This document shows, one piece after another, positions 23,924-36,850 of a DNA stretch of 64,000 nucleotides. A program made the position numbers and the translations under genes. Source of the DNA: Sisyra terminalis (lineage: Eukaryota > Arthropoda > Insecta > Neuroptera > Sisyridae); NCBI GenBank assembly GCA_958496175.1, contig OY292275.1:48747701-48811700 (forward strand), read 5' to 3'. The notes beneath the pieces are model-generated. The model searched no databases. It was given only the letters and a program-made list of their open reading frames with translations, and had not been told where the DNA came from. Position 1 is the stretch's first letter, and every line of letters starts with the position of its first letter.

Positions 23924-24180
23924 CTCTCTCTCTCTCCTCCTACACCTGTTCCCATATGATTGTGGGGTCGGGTTTTCTGGTTCTGCCTCGCCACACCATC
24001 CTGTCATGGACCTCATCCTCGGAGACCCCGCACGACCGCATGTCCTTCTGTACCACATCTTTCCACCTTGTCTTGGGTCTGCCCCTAGGTCTACTGCCCG
24101 GGACAGACATATGTAGTGCCACATTTCCAATGTATTCTGGAGGTCTTCTTTTTACATGTCCGAACCACCTCAGCCACTCA
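23924..24180 (-). mobile_element. 5'-truncated RTE-type LINE with (GA)n tail and 15-bp TSD
   Basis: An exact 15-bp duplication TGACAAACACTTTCT flanks the element (23909-23923 and 24181-24195). On the minus strand it ends, after a stop codon, in GGAGGAGAGAGAGAG, a short simple-repeat tail such as RTE-clade LINEs use instead of poly-A. Only the last 257 bp were inserted, the usual 5' truncation of target-primed reverse transcription. The intact reading frame and exact TSD indicate a relatively recent insertion. Confidence 0.85.
23940..24179 (-). pseudogene. C-terminal fragment of LINE endonuclease/reverse-transcriptase ORF
   Basis: An uninterrupted minus-strand frame of 79 codons ends in TAG at 23942-23940. 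It begins EWLRWFGHVKRRPPEY and continues with SRPRGRPKTRWKDVV and GVSEDEVHDRMVWRGRTRKP. The order LRWFGHV, then (R/K)GRPKTRW, then a D-R-x-x-W-R motif is the standard C-terminal end of LINE polyproteins of the RTE group, downstream of the RT domain. The endonuclease and catalytic RT regions are missing because the copy is 5' truncated, so no function is expected. Family identity comes from remembered motifs, not a search. Confidence 0.85.
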
Positions 24181-24395
24181 TGACAAACACTTTCTATTTG
24201 AGGAAAATACTATCTGAAAATCCCATCTTTTATGAGTTTAAACTTTTTTAGGCTTGTATCAAAAAATGATACCTTTGAACTAAAAGCATAATATAAATAT
24301 AAAGCAATTATTAAAAAATCTAACTTTTTATTAACCGTTGTGGTGTTTTTTCAATGAGAATAGGTTTTATACTTAACCATGTAAATAAAATATGA

Positions 24396-24463
24396 TAAAA
24401 TTCAGATCTCAGCTTTTCTTAAGATTGTTTAAGATCCGTTTTAAAACCGATCTTAAACAACCT
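24396..24463 (-). mobile_element. Penelope-like family B fragment with 42-bp palindrome
   Basis: It shares the 3' tail of 11418-11560: on plus, ATAAAATTCAGATCTCAGCT then AGATTGTTTAAGATCCG. Positions 24422-24463 form a loop-free inverted repeat (21-bp arms, 19/21 paired) made of the tail word and its reverse complement. Inverted duplication of the tail is also seen in family A. Confidence 0.55.
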
Positions 24464-27400
24464 GAATTGCCTTCTTATTCATAAAAATAATCTCCAAACT
24501 TTTATAAATAAGAGTAATTTTGTTAGGAAAACATATTCTTTAACTTTACATTCTCAAAATTTAAAACTTTGTGAAAAAATATACCAAACTCAAACCTAAA
24601 ACTTTTGTTGCCTAAATGGATTTTCCGTCAAATGTCTAAATTCCAGTGAATTCAAAAGTATTTGTAATACAAGTAAGCTTTTTTCTTGGATATAAAGATA
24701 TCCGTGAGGATCATTTATATACAGTTGAAAAGTAAACAGAATATGTAAATTAAGAAAATTTTCTTCAATTTAAAAATTGGATAAAGTCAAAAAAAATCAA
24801 GTCAAATGTCAACAAGTAATAGTTTAACTCTCATCCACACCACTTGTGTTACTACCTACACTAATTTCCGTAATTTTCCGTCAAATTAAAGCTCTGATTT
24901 CGGATCGAATGAAGTCATTATTTCCTCGTAATTATTTCTGGATGGTACACATCACCATCGTAATTGTTTCTTTATTTTTCGGTGTAACGTGCAACCAAAT
25001 TGAAAAATTTAGAGCACAGGAAATTAAGAAATTAACTAATTAGCCATTGGGCGCACATGTAAGATGGAAAATTGAAATTGACGTGTTCGTGTGATGATTA
25101 GACGCAAAGGTAATTTCTTTTCTGTATTTCTATGTATTTTTAATTTTTTTCAATTAAGTTTTCGGTAAAATCGGTCGCAAAGCGCGTAGCACGGAAGGCC
25201 CACGATTCAACATCCGGTTGTCGACAGGCCATCAGAAACAAAGAAATATTTCTGTGACTTTTATTTGATTTGATATTGCATAAGTCGCTTGTAATGAAAA
25301 TTCTTGATGCTTTATAGATTTGAGATTTTCAACGCTCGTTAAAGTTGATATGTGCTTATATGTAAATATTAAAACAGTAATTATTTTTGCTCTTTTATTA
25401 TAGTTTCAACACTAAACCCATTTTTGAAAGTTAAACTCTTAATTTACTCGTTCTTTATTAGTCTAGTAATCTATTAGAAAAAAAGAACGATATTTATCTG
25501 GACATTGAGATATGGATATGGTAGAATAAACGATGCGTTACTGTCCTAAATTGAGACCTTATCTTTTATGTTGCATCTAGCAGGAAAACAGTTGCAAAGC
25601 TACAAGAAATGACTATATAAATGACAATTTTAATATTTATTATTATTAAAATATTTCGAAATTAATTCATACCTAAAGGGTTTTTACATTTAAGTTACTG
25701 TGAATCACGCGAAAGTGTTTCTTTCGAATTGACGATTTATCAACGTCATCATCTTATTTATTTGTTTTATGTAAGCCAAGTTTCTTTTTGTGTCGCACCC
25801 TTTTTGGATTATAATATGGAAAAAAGCTCGAGCACAAAGGAAATGTAAATAGAAGGATGAAAAAAAATGTAAGCAGAAAAACACTTATGCAGGTAATTCA
25901 TCTAAGCAGAACAAATACTTGAGCACGCACTACTTGAACAAGCACTATACTTGCTTACAGTGGCAATACGGTGAGAATATATACCTACATACAACAAAGC
26001 ATAACAGAAACCAACACGTACATGCACACGATAAAGTCCTTTTTTGCATCGCAGATGCATGCCGTGTTAAAGTTCAAGTTGCAAGCTCAAGACTTGGCAA
26101 GTTTCTAACTATTAAAATGTGAGATAAAAGGAAGATGTTTGAGTTGTTTTTTTATTTAAAAGATTCTTAAACACCCGTATATCTTTTTTAAGGGAAAATA
26201 TTAAAATAAAAGTGAAGAAAGGCAAAACAAAAACATAATAGTAGACTTTAGTTGATTTTTTTCGTTGAACTATCTTCCCAATTTATAGTTTTTGAGATAG
26301 AAAAGTACAATACAAAATTTGGATATTATTTTTTTGTTATCTTTTTCTCAAAGTTAAAAGTTATAACTTTCAAAGTGAATTCAACCGAAACTTTCAAATA
26401 AAAATTTCTCAATCGGTTTTTTCTTCTCTTGCAAATTTACATGATTTTCAAAATTTGAATGAATTAAAATCTACACGCAATTATTGATGTTAAATTGATT
26501 GTAGGTAAGTTTAGTATAAAGATCTTTAAACAGTCTAGAAATTTTCAAGTTCCATAAGGTTTTTCAAACCCTAGACTGGTATTTCCGAACTTTTTTATAC
26601 TACATCCTATCCAAGCCTTCTTGAAATTCCAACTTAAAACCTTCTATGCTTATATGTTAGGTACATTTAGCGGAAAGTAATTTCATTTTTAAACCTATAG
26701 TCATTCAATTGCTATTTATCTGCTTATAAGTTATCTATTTATTCCAAAGTAGCACTAAAGTATTTTATGATTAGAGTAACTTACTGCATTTAAAAAATTA
26801 CAAAACATGTTTTATTCCAAAATATCCAAAATAATATTGAAATGGTTTAACCAAAAACCCAAAAGAATACAAATTCAGGATTGTAAGCTCTTCGAGTTTC
26901 ACTGGGTATCAACGCAAAGTTGCTAAAAATATTTTTAATATTTATCTAACTGTTATAATATTTATCTAAAATTAGATGTTCTTCAATGCCAAATTAACTA
27001 TTTTAAGTTCAAATTCGATCATTTTCTTTTCTCCAACTGATACCAACGAAGAATGGCAAAAAATTTAACCAATAAGAAGTTAAAGAAAAAAATGGGGCCT
27101 ATGTATGCCAGAAAGTCAAAGAGCTATCAAATAATCTTGATCAATCTTGATCGATCGACCAAATACCCAAAAGTGTCCAAGAACTGTTAACACAGGAAAT
27201 TCTATGTTAGATCATGGTAATGTAAGACTCCTCTGCAGACAAAAAGCCCTGGAAAATACTAATAAATTGGGGAGGGGATATTGCCGTACCCATTATAATT
27301 GCCCAAAGTTGTTCCCTTCGGGTTTTTATTTATTTTAATCGTTACATCATTTACTAAGTGATAAACAAATGGTCAATTGATTTTTACTAATATGACATTG

Positions 27401-28640
27401 GAAATTTGCACACTAGATGTCAAAACGTTGATATTATCGAGGCTGATTATACCATTGATTTAAAATCAAAAGTTGTAACAAAATTTTTGTTTTTATTGTA
27501 TATTAAAAAAACTTAATTACTTTCCGGTACATCAAATAGTTCTAATAATAAAGATACTAACGGTATAGCTGCATGGTTAAAAAAAATAAACTTTAAGAAA
27601 GCCCCTTTTTATATTGGCTCCTAATCTCAATAGGGTTTTGCTTCCATTGACGTTCCATTGACCTTCTTCAGTTGGCTAGTCAAAAATCGTGTTCAACCGT
27701 AAGAAGATTTTAATTTAAAAAAAAATTTTTAAACTAAGGCAGAAGTTAAAATATTATGACTGGAGAATAGCGTTGTGCGAATTGAAAACCTAAAATCTAA
27801 GAAAATTAGAAAATAAGTATGTGGGGAGCTTAGAAATATGGTACTGGAGAAGGGAGATAATTAAGAGGACTGATCTAGTCACAAGCGTGGAAAAGCACAG
27901 GTATACTTTAGACCGGTTTAATCAGGTAACGTCTCATTTTCTATTTTATTGCTATTTCAATTCGCAAATAAATTGACCATAATGATCGATTTATTTACGA
28001 ATTGGATTAACTACAAAATTGAGAAAAGAACGTTTTAAATTTGTAACTATGTATATCTTTGGCAGTGGACACATTGAGAATAGTTAATGAAGGAAAAATT
28101 ATCATCGCTGTGGTGATAAGAAGAAAAGCTTTTTGAATGTGCCATATTCTGAGAAGAAAAGTATTTATACTTTATGTTGCAAAAGAGAAATTGGAAGGTT
28201 CTACGGAAAACGAAATGTTCTGGAATTATTTAAAAGAGAAATCGACTATCTCAATTTAAAAAACCTTGCCAGGGATAGACGAGGCAAGAATTGAAACACG
28301 TGGAAAATTGAATCTCCCGTTAGATAGAATATAGAAACGTAAGGCTTCAATTTGTATCTAATAACAAATCAATCCAAATAATTGTTTTTCATTTTATCTT
28401 TAAACTGATTTTAAAACTTTGTAAACAGAACACAATCGACTTTAAAGCTGCATAAATAAAAAAAATCACTTTAAAATTCGTTGCAATATAAATTGGGACA
28501 AGGAATTTCAAGTCAATCTTCCTGACACCAATTTAGAAGCCAGTTAAAAAATAATTTAAATTTTTTCTCCAAATTACAATAATTTTTTGCCAGTTAAAGA
28601 GATAAGATAAACATTTGGGAAATGTGATTGTTTTTTAATG
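24464..28640. other. AT-rich non-coding stretch with small islands and a foldback
   Basis: No gene is supported. A GC-richer patch at 25150-25240 (GTCGCAAAGCGCGTAGCACG) may be a conserved element. Adjacent hairpins at 25711-25747 loosely resemble the hammerhead-like boxes. Positions 27130-27340 and 28060-28330 contain LINE-like wording too eroded to assign. Confidence 0.4.
27930..28040. repeat. imperfect foldback sequence
   Basis: CAATTCGCAAATAAATTGAC (around 27958-27978) is mirrored by TCGATTTATTTACGAATTGG about 7 bp downstream. Weaker pairing extends outwards (CTCATTTTCTATTTTATTG against CAAAATTGAGAAAAGAAC). This may be a small transposon derivative, but no TSD was found. Confidence 0.5.
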
Positions 28641-30457
28641 AGCCACTATGTGCCCCATAATATGCATTGCAGATCGTACACGAATGCAAAAATTGCAGTC
28701 GAACGCATCGCCAGTGTATACTTTAGCGGCGTAATTGCATAGTGGGCGCCCCTTGGTAAACACACACCCCCTCGAAAAATGATTATGTACGTGCAAGAGC
28801 CAAAAAAATAAAAAAAACGTGTAAATTACAGGTTTGGCCAGGCTATTTGCAGTCGTGGAGATTTCAGGTGAATTTCCTTGCCGAATTTGGGAGACGATTA
28901 TTTCGTAGGCTAGTTTGTAGTGTGTCGAATTGTGATGATGTCGTAATCAGTGGTGGTAATTGGTGGCAATTATTTGTTGTTCAATTCAGGTGACAACGAC
29001 TGTGCTTTTCTTGGTCTCGTTATGGTGGCATTGCGTTATAAAAAATATAAATAAAAACGTCTTGTGAGGAAGAAGGAATGGGAGGCGGCACGTAAAAACG
29101 CGGATTGCGTGTCACTTTAACGGAAACTTGAGACATGCAACGATACATTTTTTTTTCAATATCATATTTGAAACAAGATGCCTCTATCTTTAAAATGAAA
29201 TCTTTCATAATCTCCCCATTTTTAAGTATTATGTAACGAATATTTTTTTTCAATGTTTTAATCAAACTGAACTTCCAATAAAGTAAGCATTTGAAAACAG
29301 CGACTTATAAAGATTGTACTCGGTGTTGTACCAATTATTAACTAAAATCTTGAAAAATATCTAATTTTAACCGGTTTTTATAATTACAAGATTTGTATTT
29401 GCTTAAAAATGCGTTGAATCTCGGCCTAGAAATCGCCAAACGTAACGAATTTCTGCTCGCATTTTGCATTATTATCTTCACAGATAGAGGGACAATTAGT
29501 ACAACATTGTACAACATTTTTATGGGGTCATATAATCTAATAAAAATTGAGCAAAAAGAAAACGTGTTTCATTTCCATTTTTCTTTTTCATAACATGGCT
29601 AATATGGTTTATATTTGTACAATTACGCGGAGAAGAGCAATTAAATCATTAGAATATGATTACATTTCCTGTCGTCGAGTGTCACTGATGTCAGATGCGT
29701 GCAAATTTTTGCAAGATTTGTTTTCTTCTTGCTGTAATAAATTTTAATAATTATACAGATTGGTGGCAATACGCACGTGGAGAGTGTCATTGTAATTAGG
29801 GTGGAAATATGCAACGCAACGGCATTCTCTTGGGACAAGCAATGACTTTATGACTTGCACCGATACATATAAACACAAATCAGGTGCAATTAACGTATTT
29901 GTTGAAAATAATATGTAATCCACAACCTTGTCCTCATACATATTATGCAAAACATTTAACATCTTGTTACGGAAAATTACTAATTACAAAAATTTCTTCC
30001 AAAAAAAAAAAAAGATTTCCCATTTACACTGAAAACTACTTTTAAACGGTTTCTTCAAGCATCTGACATTCACTTGAGGACCTATTAAGAACTGATCGGA
30101 AGCAATAACAATTTTTTTTATTTGATATTTGACAAAACAGGCAAAAAGCCAATAATATAAATTAATCTACACGATATAATAAAAAACGGTAGCGAGAAAA
30201 CAGGTCCATTCAATTCCCACTGATTCGTGAGTCACATTGATCGGTGAAATAAACGGCCAACGCACTAAGCAGCATTTTTGAAAGTTTTGTCTAATTTTTA
30301 ATTTGTATTATAAATCGCTTGTAGCGTCATTTAAGTCAAATATTTATCGGGTTTGGATCGAATGATATAGGATGCATAAATCAATCATAGTTTTTTCGAT
30401 ATGGTTAATGTTTCCGTGATTAATAAAATTGTTATGATTGAAATTTATTAGTCTACA
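28640..30457. other. GC-richer island cluster, putative conserved non-coding DNA
   Basis: The strongest block is 28650-29110 (CGGCGTAATTGCATAGTGGG, TTTGCAGTCGTGGAGATTTC, GGAGGCGGCACGTAAAAACG), with a further block at 29370-29950. It is repeat-free and mixed in composition, with several short open frames on both strands, none convincing. A multi-module enhancer is the most likely reading. Confidence 0.4.
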
Positions 30458-31110
30458 ATGGTTCGGTGTCTGATTTTTGATCTGCCTTTTACTTCATTTT
30501 TTCGTAAGTTTTTTATCTTCTCCTTAATCCAAACATTGTGCCGATGTATGGTTATGAAAATAGCTGTTGTTCGAGGAATTCCAGATTTCTCGATTATGCT
30601 TTTCCACCTGCCGCATTGCGAACGTGAAACTCGAATTAACGAGCTTTTCCACCACTTTCAGTGGGTTAGTGATAGTCCTCGTTTTCTTTTCCCTTCAGGT
30701 GGTTCTTGTACCATAAGCTTTTCTATGGTTTAGATAAGCATGGTAGGTTCAATAAATCTGAGGATTCATCCATAGATCAGTGAAGAGATTCTTTGGACTG
30801 GGTTAACTTTGTTCAAGATAGAGACATTTGTCCTTTTAGCCGTCCAAGGGATCCGCAGTATTTTTCTACAGACCCACATTTCGAAGGCATCGATTCGTTG
30901 CCAATCAGTTGTACAGAAAGCCCAAGTTTTTGAAGCTTTTTATACACACCACCTGCTAGATTAATTATTTAACAATGAAGAACTCTCGAATTTTAAACAG
31001 AGTGCTAAAACTTTTATGAGAAACAATTTCAAGCTTATCTAATCTAATTTTTCAATAAATAATTGTTTGAATTCAAAGAAGCTACTGCCTATTTGATCTC
31101 TAATATTTCT
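30458..31110 (-). pseudogene. decayed LINE reverse-transcriptase C-terminal region (RTE/CR1-like)
   Basis: Minus-strand translation, interrupted by stops and frame changes, reads collinearly with the end of LINE polyproteins. First comes RDQIGSSFFEFKQLF (near 31110-31065), then TDWQRIDAFEMWVCRKILRI followed by PWTAKRTNVSILNKV (near 30920-30800), then IEKLMVQEPPEGKRKRGLSL (near 30730-30670) and RWKSIIEKSGIPRTTA (near 30610-30560). AFEMW...R.LRIPWT.KRTN is characteristic of these elements. No ends or TSD were recognised. The catalytic YxDD region is absent or unrecognisable, so it is inert. The clade is not resolved. Confidence 0.75.
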
Positions 31111-33679
31111 TAGCAATTGTCCTCGTTGTCCAGGAATCAGAAACTTTTTAAAATACAGTTTTTTCTGAGGATACAAAATTGCCATGAAAAAAATAAGATT
31201 ATTTTTTCATTTTAGGTGTAGGAATTACTGTAAATAAATATAAGGTATTTAGTCGACTTTTGTAGAAAATGTTATTGACTTTCTTTGATGGAATCTCCCC
31301 TTTTGAAAAATAAAGGAAAAAAAAACGTTTGGGTATAAAAGCTCATGTTTTCTCTACGTTAAAAAGATTTTCATGTGTTTGAATTGTCTCCTCTAACCCA
31401 ATCTGTCCCTGACAAGGTTTTTTTGGTAGGGATTGTCCAAAATTTTTTCAAATGTCCAAGAATCCTATTTCCTTTCCTTTTTACGAAGCTTTCCGTTGTT
31501 CTATTACAACATTCAATATGTTCTATTTCCTTTTCAGACTATGTCCCATTAAAAAGCTCCTTTAAAAAGCAGAAAGTTTGTTTTCTGTTTAGGTTTTAAG
31601 TTAACTTAAGTGACCTGTATAATAAGCTGGAAGGAGTTCCAAGTTTTAAATCCTAGGTTATGGTAGAAGAAAAACGTGATTTATTTATACCAGCCATTTT
31701 TAAATCTGGTCATCGTTTCTCTTTTTATTGTTCCAATTCAGTACTTCTAATTTTTAATTTCCTTGATTTTATTGGAGTAAGTATTGGACTCAATATAAAT
31801 TGATATGTCAATGGTTATTAACAAAAGATCAAAGTTTAAACAATTAGCTTTTATAATTCATAAATAAACGGAAAACTAATGTCAAGTATAAAAAAATACA
31901 AAATACCTATGTTGAAATCCCATTGCAATCAGCTAATCGCAGAATGGCAAATGGAAAAAAACATTATATGAAAAAAAATAGATCACAGATAGCATTTTAT
32001 TCAGCCAAATATTCACTGAGTCGAAACCAAAAAAAATTGTTGCGCAAAATGTCTAGTTTTATTACAGATATTTTCAAGATAGCCAATACCAATGTTTTTA
32101 TTATATAATTTTCTCCTGTACAAATACCTACATGCGTTTGTTCTTTTTTTGTTACTACATAGAAAACAGATCAAACCATTTTCCTCAAAAGGCTGTAGAG
32201 AATTTCTGTGATTAGAATCAATTTCTATGTTGTATTTGGAATTTTTGATTTAAGAATCAATATATGTTGAAATCAAAATGAGTTTCAGTATGGAACACAC
32301 GCGTTGAAATTCTAAACAAAAAGAAAAAGTAAAAAAATTAAAAAATAAAGTAACCAGTTTTACAAATGATTGTAACTAAAATATAACTACAGTTGACAGA
32401 AATTGGTATAAAAATCAGATAAATAACATTTAATATGTCGTTATAGTGGGCAATAAAAACGCTTCGTCTTCGACTTGGCTCACCTCACCTTCTGAAAGGT
32501 GATCACGAAATTTTACTTCAAAAAACGTAAAAAATTCACAGTAGCTCTCAATAGAAACATTGATATTTGTTGAAAAAAAAACAACTTGAAATCATCCAAG
32601 TTAATTTATGTCGTATTATCTATTAATTAAATGATCGTAAAAGTTAGCAATAAAAATGGACATTGTAACAAACCGTTAGAGCATTCAGTCGCGGTTAAAT
32701 TTCGTGAGCTTTTTTCATTGGAAGTTACACGCAATGGAAATAACAAAATATTCAAAAAATTCCAAAGACAAAAACGACAGAAATTCTATTCAAATTAAAT
32801 GAATTAAGATACAAAACATTCAGAGTTCTCTTTTAAACGTTCAAGTAATTTTCTAATATTGATTTTATAAAAATTATACGAACAAGTCATAAATTAACGA
32901 TAAATAACATACTTGTACTTGTATCTACTTAATGTTTCCGAGAAAAAAAAATATAACTATAACACAAAATGTAAGTAACTACAAATTTAAATATTTGAAT
33001 ATTTAAATGTTCAAGTGTTTAAATATTTAATAGATTGTCAACGATATAATATGTAGTTGCAAACCTCTCCCACTCAAATTATGTAAATTTAAAACGTTGA
33101 AATTATCGAAACAAATCTAAAACAGTTTCAAGTTGATTTTTTTTATATGTATTCGAAAGAAATATGTTTCCAATATTTGTAAATCGAATCATTATAGTAA
33201 CTGGATTTTTAATGTATAAGTGATTTTTTTTTTAATTTTTCAAGAAACGGAAGAAAGATGTAAAGTAAGATGGCTTTTCTATGAAAATTTCATTTAAAGC
33301 TAAGCTTTCGTACTTAACAAAATACTAATATAGTAATGAAAAAAACTAAGTTGTTAATTTGTTTGTATTGTTCACATAATTCTAAAAGCTCATATGCTGG
33401 TGACGAAAATTGTGTGACAAAACAGAACATTTTATAATTATGTTTTTACACGAAAAAAAAATATAGTAAAAATTACAATGTAACTAACTTTCAATAATTT
33501 AGTGTTTATAATATTCTATTTTAAAATTTATCATTTTCATTTGAATGTTTACCTCAAAACATCGTAATTATGATGATAGTTTTCTGTAATTAATATGATA
33601 ATAAAAAGTACAATATTAGATTGGAAACTTTTTTGTTAGTGCAAGTGAATACTTGTATATACTTGTACCATAAACCATG
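31111..33679. other. AT-rich non-coding stretch
   Basis: No gene or bounded repeat was seen. Around 32990-33040 there is a run of overlapping ATTTAAATATTT-type palindromes. A small GC-richer patch at 32460-32520 (CGACTTGGCTCACCTCACC) is unassigned. Short open frames at 31375 and 31923 have no recognisable content. Confidence 0.45.
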
Positions 33680-33681
33680 TA

Positions 33682-33852
33682 CATTAGGGTGATTTAAAAA
33701 AAAAAAATAAAAAAAAAATGCGATGAGGACATTCTTAATATTAATATTAAGAGTTGAAATTTTAACTAGTGTCTTTTTACGTCAAATCAAAACTTTTCAG
33801 CCTGTTTGCAAGAAAAAATATGTTTTTGAATTTTTTTTGAATCACCCTAATG
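33682..33852. mobile_element. TA-flanked MITE (171 bp)
   Basis: The ends CATTAGGGTGATTTAAAAAA and, reverse-complemented, CATTAGGGTGATTCAAAAAA form terminal inverted repeats of about 20 bp with one mismatch. TA flanks both sides (33680-33681 and 33853-33854), the mariner-type target. The flanks CATG TA ... TA CATG show the empty site was the palindrome CATGTACATG. The interior is non-coding; a 70-codon frame runs through it and past its end. Confidence 0.72.
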
Positions 33853-33854
33853 TA

Positions 33855-34959
33855 CATGTACCATTTATAAATATTAAGCTGGGCTTGGTGGATGGACTGT
33901 TTTTATATTTTTCCAAAAAAAATGTGTTTTTCTAAATTAATAATTATCGCTATTGCTTTACAATTAGACATTTCTAAGGCTAGTTGCGAAAATAAAAATC
34001 TTACATCTTAACTTACACAAAATCATATTAGACACTCCTGATCTATAACACCGTGTTTCGTTGATAAATTATTATGCTTTCCAATGATATACAGCTTTTA
34101 AGGAGCTTTTTGAACTTGTGGAAAAACTTAAACTTTTTTATGGGCATTTTATTTTTATTCTGGTCCATTTTGTTCAGTTTGTATATAAAAAAATAGACTA
34201 TTAATTTTGTATCCACTATGAAGTTATTATTGTAATAACGACGTTTCTGGTTAACCGAATGCCGCACCGTTTTGAGGTCTGGGTCAATTTTGGTTGAATG
34301 TGGTTACTTATCATTTACTTTTATTTATTTGCTGTAATTAAGGGAAAGATTTTGTGACTGGTTACCCTGGGAATAAGTAATAGTTTCCATATTCATATGT
34401 AACTTAATTATCCGATTTTGTATTATCCATCAACTGGCAATGTAATATGAACCCAACAACGATGTCAACTTCAAATACTGCCCGAAGAAATAGCAAAAAA
34501 ATCTTCGAAACTTTACAAAATTTGATAATTTAACACCTTATTATTCCGTTTCCAAGTCCCCAAGAAGTATCCTACATAATTTTAGTGAACATGAATATAA
34601 TTTACATTTTAGCTCGATGTAATATTGTGGAAGTTTTAAATGTTCATACAATTTTCCCATTTTAGTAACAAAAGAAATACTCAAACGGAGAAAACTGTTT
34701 CAGAAACACCAGGATTAATTGAAATGTAAAAGTAATAAAATAATTACCAAAAGGTTTTGAAAAAAAAATTAAGTGATGGTCAAAGTAAGAAATAATTAGC
34801 AAAATTCATTTATTTTATCTACAAGTACTTTTGGTTAGAGCTTATGAGCTGTGATTATTGTAATAATTACTTTACAATTAGTCCTTGTATAGCCAAATAA
34901 AGCGAATGATAATATTTTACAATAACTTGAATATTATTATTTATGATTTTTTACGTTAA
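33855..34959. other. AT-rich non-coding stretch
   Basis: Nothing supportable was seen; scattered short frames only (for example minus strand 34043-34267). Confidence 0.45.
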
Positions 34960-36850
34960 ATATACAAAGTCCGGATTACACGGTCTGTGAAGCCGCGTTT
35001 ATAGATTATGGCCAGTTTTCGCGTTGCGATAAAAACGACAAAGCATTTCCGCAAATCTTCTTGGTGTCGACCAATAAAATTTGTTTGGTATCACCAAATG
35101 TATCTCCACATACACGCGATTTCATCGTTCTATTATGCACTTTAAATGCATTTTTCTTGTAGCAATATCATAATAAATTCATAAAATAGCATCACACAAA
35201 GAAAAACATCATCGTCATAACACAACAAGAAATGAACATGGTGTTTTTTTTTTTGGAATTTTGCAATGCCGAGGCGTCAAAATTCTCTGACATGACTTGG
35301 CCAAAAAAAAAGCTGCGATTTTTGCAATCAGATAATTATGGAATTATTCTCAGTTTGGGCTCTTGTTGTGTCGAGTTTATCATCCCATGACCTTAAATTT
35401 ATCGTGTAAGTGCATACGGCCAAATGGTGTTTGGCGTTAGTTTGGCCAACGGAAGTGCAATTTCGAAAGCAAAGTTTTCTTGTATCGAACAACAGAAGAT
35501 TAAAAAAAATTAAAAAACGGGGAATGAACGAACGAGGAGCGGATGTGAGGGTATGACGAATTCAATCACACGTTTTTTGGACAAATTTGAAACTTTTAAT
35601 GTGACGACCACCCATTGCAAATGCAAGTGCTACAATGCAATTATATGAGAAAAAAATTTGAAATGATTGATGGATTAAAGTCAACAAATTGAGGCCGTTT
35701 TTTTAAGAGTTTTGATCTCAAAGAATTTTTGAATCGTTTGTTATTTTTTTTTCTTATATTTAAAATGAAAAGAAAAATTGCTGAGAACTAGAACGGTTCA
35801 GTTTAAGACTATTATAATGTAATCCGGAAGGTAATCCATTAGCGAATATTGATGGTAAATAAAACATTAACTTGTTAGCTTGATTTTGAAACTCTGTAGT
35901 TTAAAAAAAAGTTAAATAATTGGCGTGATTTTCATTGTTTTTTAAGTTATTAATAGATTGGTCATTTTCCGAAATTTATTTTTCTCTACAGTCAAATATA
36001 AAATGGTTCCAGATGAACGAAGCGAATCCGCCATTTTTGAAATTTTAAAATTTATTTCAACTATCTATTCGATAAAAGAATAAAGCAGTGAATTGTCACA
36101 AACAATGGACCATTGTTTGTGGATATAATTTGATATATAGTCTTTGGTTGGTTGCCGCACCACCGTCTTTTTGGGCAATGTCTCCAACACCTGTTGACAT
36201 TTTATTTTGCATTATATTCGAATAATATCCAACTGGTTCTACGTAAATATATAAGACTTTATATAATAACATGTACATAAGTAAAAAAATGGAAATGAGA
36301 TTTTGAGATGAAAATAAAAATAAGCTTTTTGTAAAGTGTATCGACTTATATTATCGGTAATATTTTCGAATGGATCGAGGCCAGAAATACAGCACGAAAT
36401 TTCGGTTTATTTATTTATTTTTTTTGTGTATTTGCTCGTAATGCATAAATCATGCATTCATATACAATCTTTCTTCGTTGATTATCTCAGTGGCGAAAAA
36501 ATCTGGTTTTGTCCCATTTGCACCGGGTGCAGCCGAAAATCGGATCGAAATGTGAAAATAACGAAATTTGTTTAAATTGCTCTGATTTCTTTTTCGGAGC
36601 GTTGTACGCTTTGCATTAAAAACGAGAATTTATATGAGTCGATCAACTATGTTTAAGTATGTATCCATTAAATTCGGACGGTCCATTTATTTAAATTTAC
36701 GCGAATCGTTAAAGTTGTAGATCAAAATGATTTTTTTTTTGCTTTTGGTTCGCTTTGCTTTTGTAGAAGAGATCACGTTTGATCTCGGGTGTAAGAGACA
36801 TATATTTTTTCGCTAGATGACGGCTAAAATTAGACGCAAATTTGTGAGAA
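34960..36850. other. GC-richer island cluster, putative regulatory region
   Basis: Blocks at 34970-35130 (CCGCGTTTATAGATTATGGC), 35220-35640 and 36330-36850 are GC-richer and repeat-free. They contain homeodomain-type words (TTTATAG/ATTATGG) and, at 36097-36121, a perfect palindrome. Short open frames are present but unrecognised. Interpretation as conserved non-coding DNA is inference from composition. Confidence 0.4.
36097..36121. promoter_or_regulatory. perfect 25-bp palindrome with head-to-head Sox-type sites
   Basis: CACAAACAATGG, one spacer A, then the exact reverse complement. Each half contains AACAATGG, the preferred HMG-box (Sox) binding word, so the site would present two Sox sites facing each other. 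It lies at the edge of a GC-richer island. Binding is not demonstrated. Confidence 0.45.

Noticed and set aside
23836..24183. 115-codon plus-strand frame
   Set aside because: Antisense to the clear LINE C-terminal coding sequence on the minus strand.
28060..28330. Possible LINE tail on the plus strand
   Set aside because: Only scattered Lys/Glu-rich words; no ordered family motifs.
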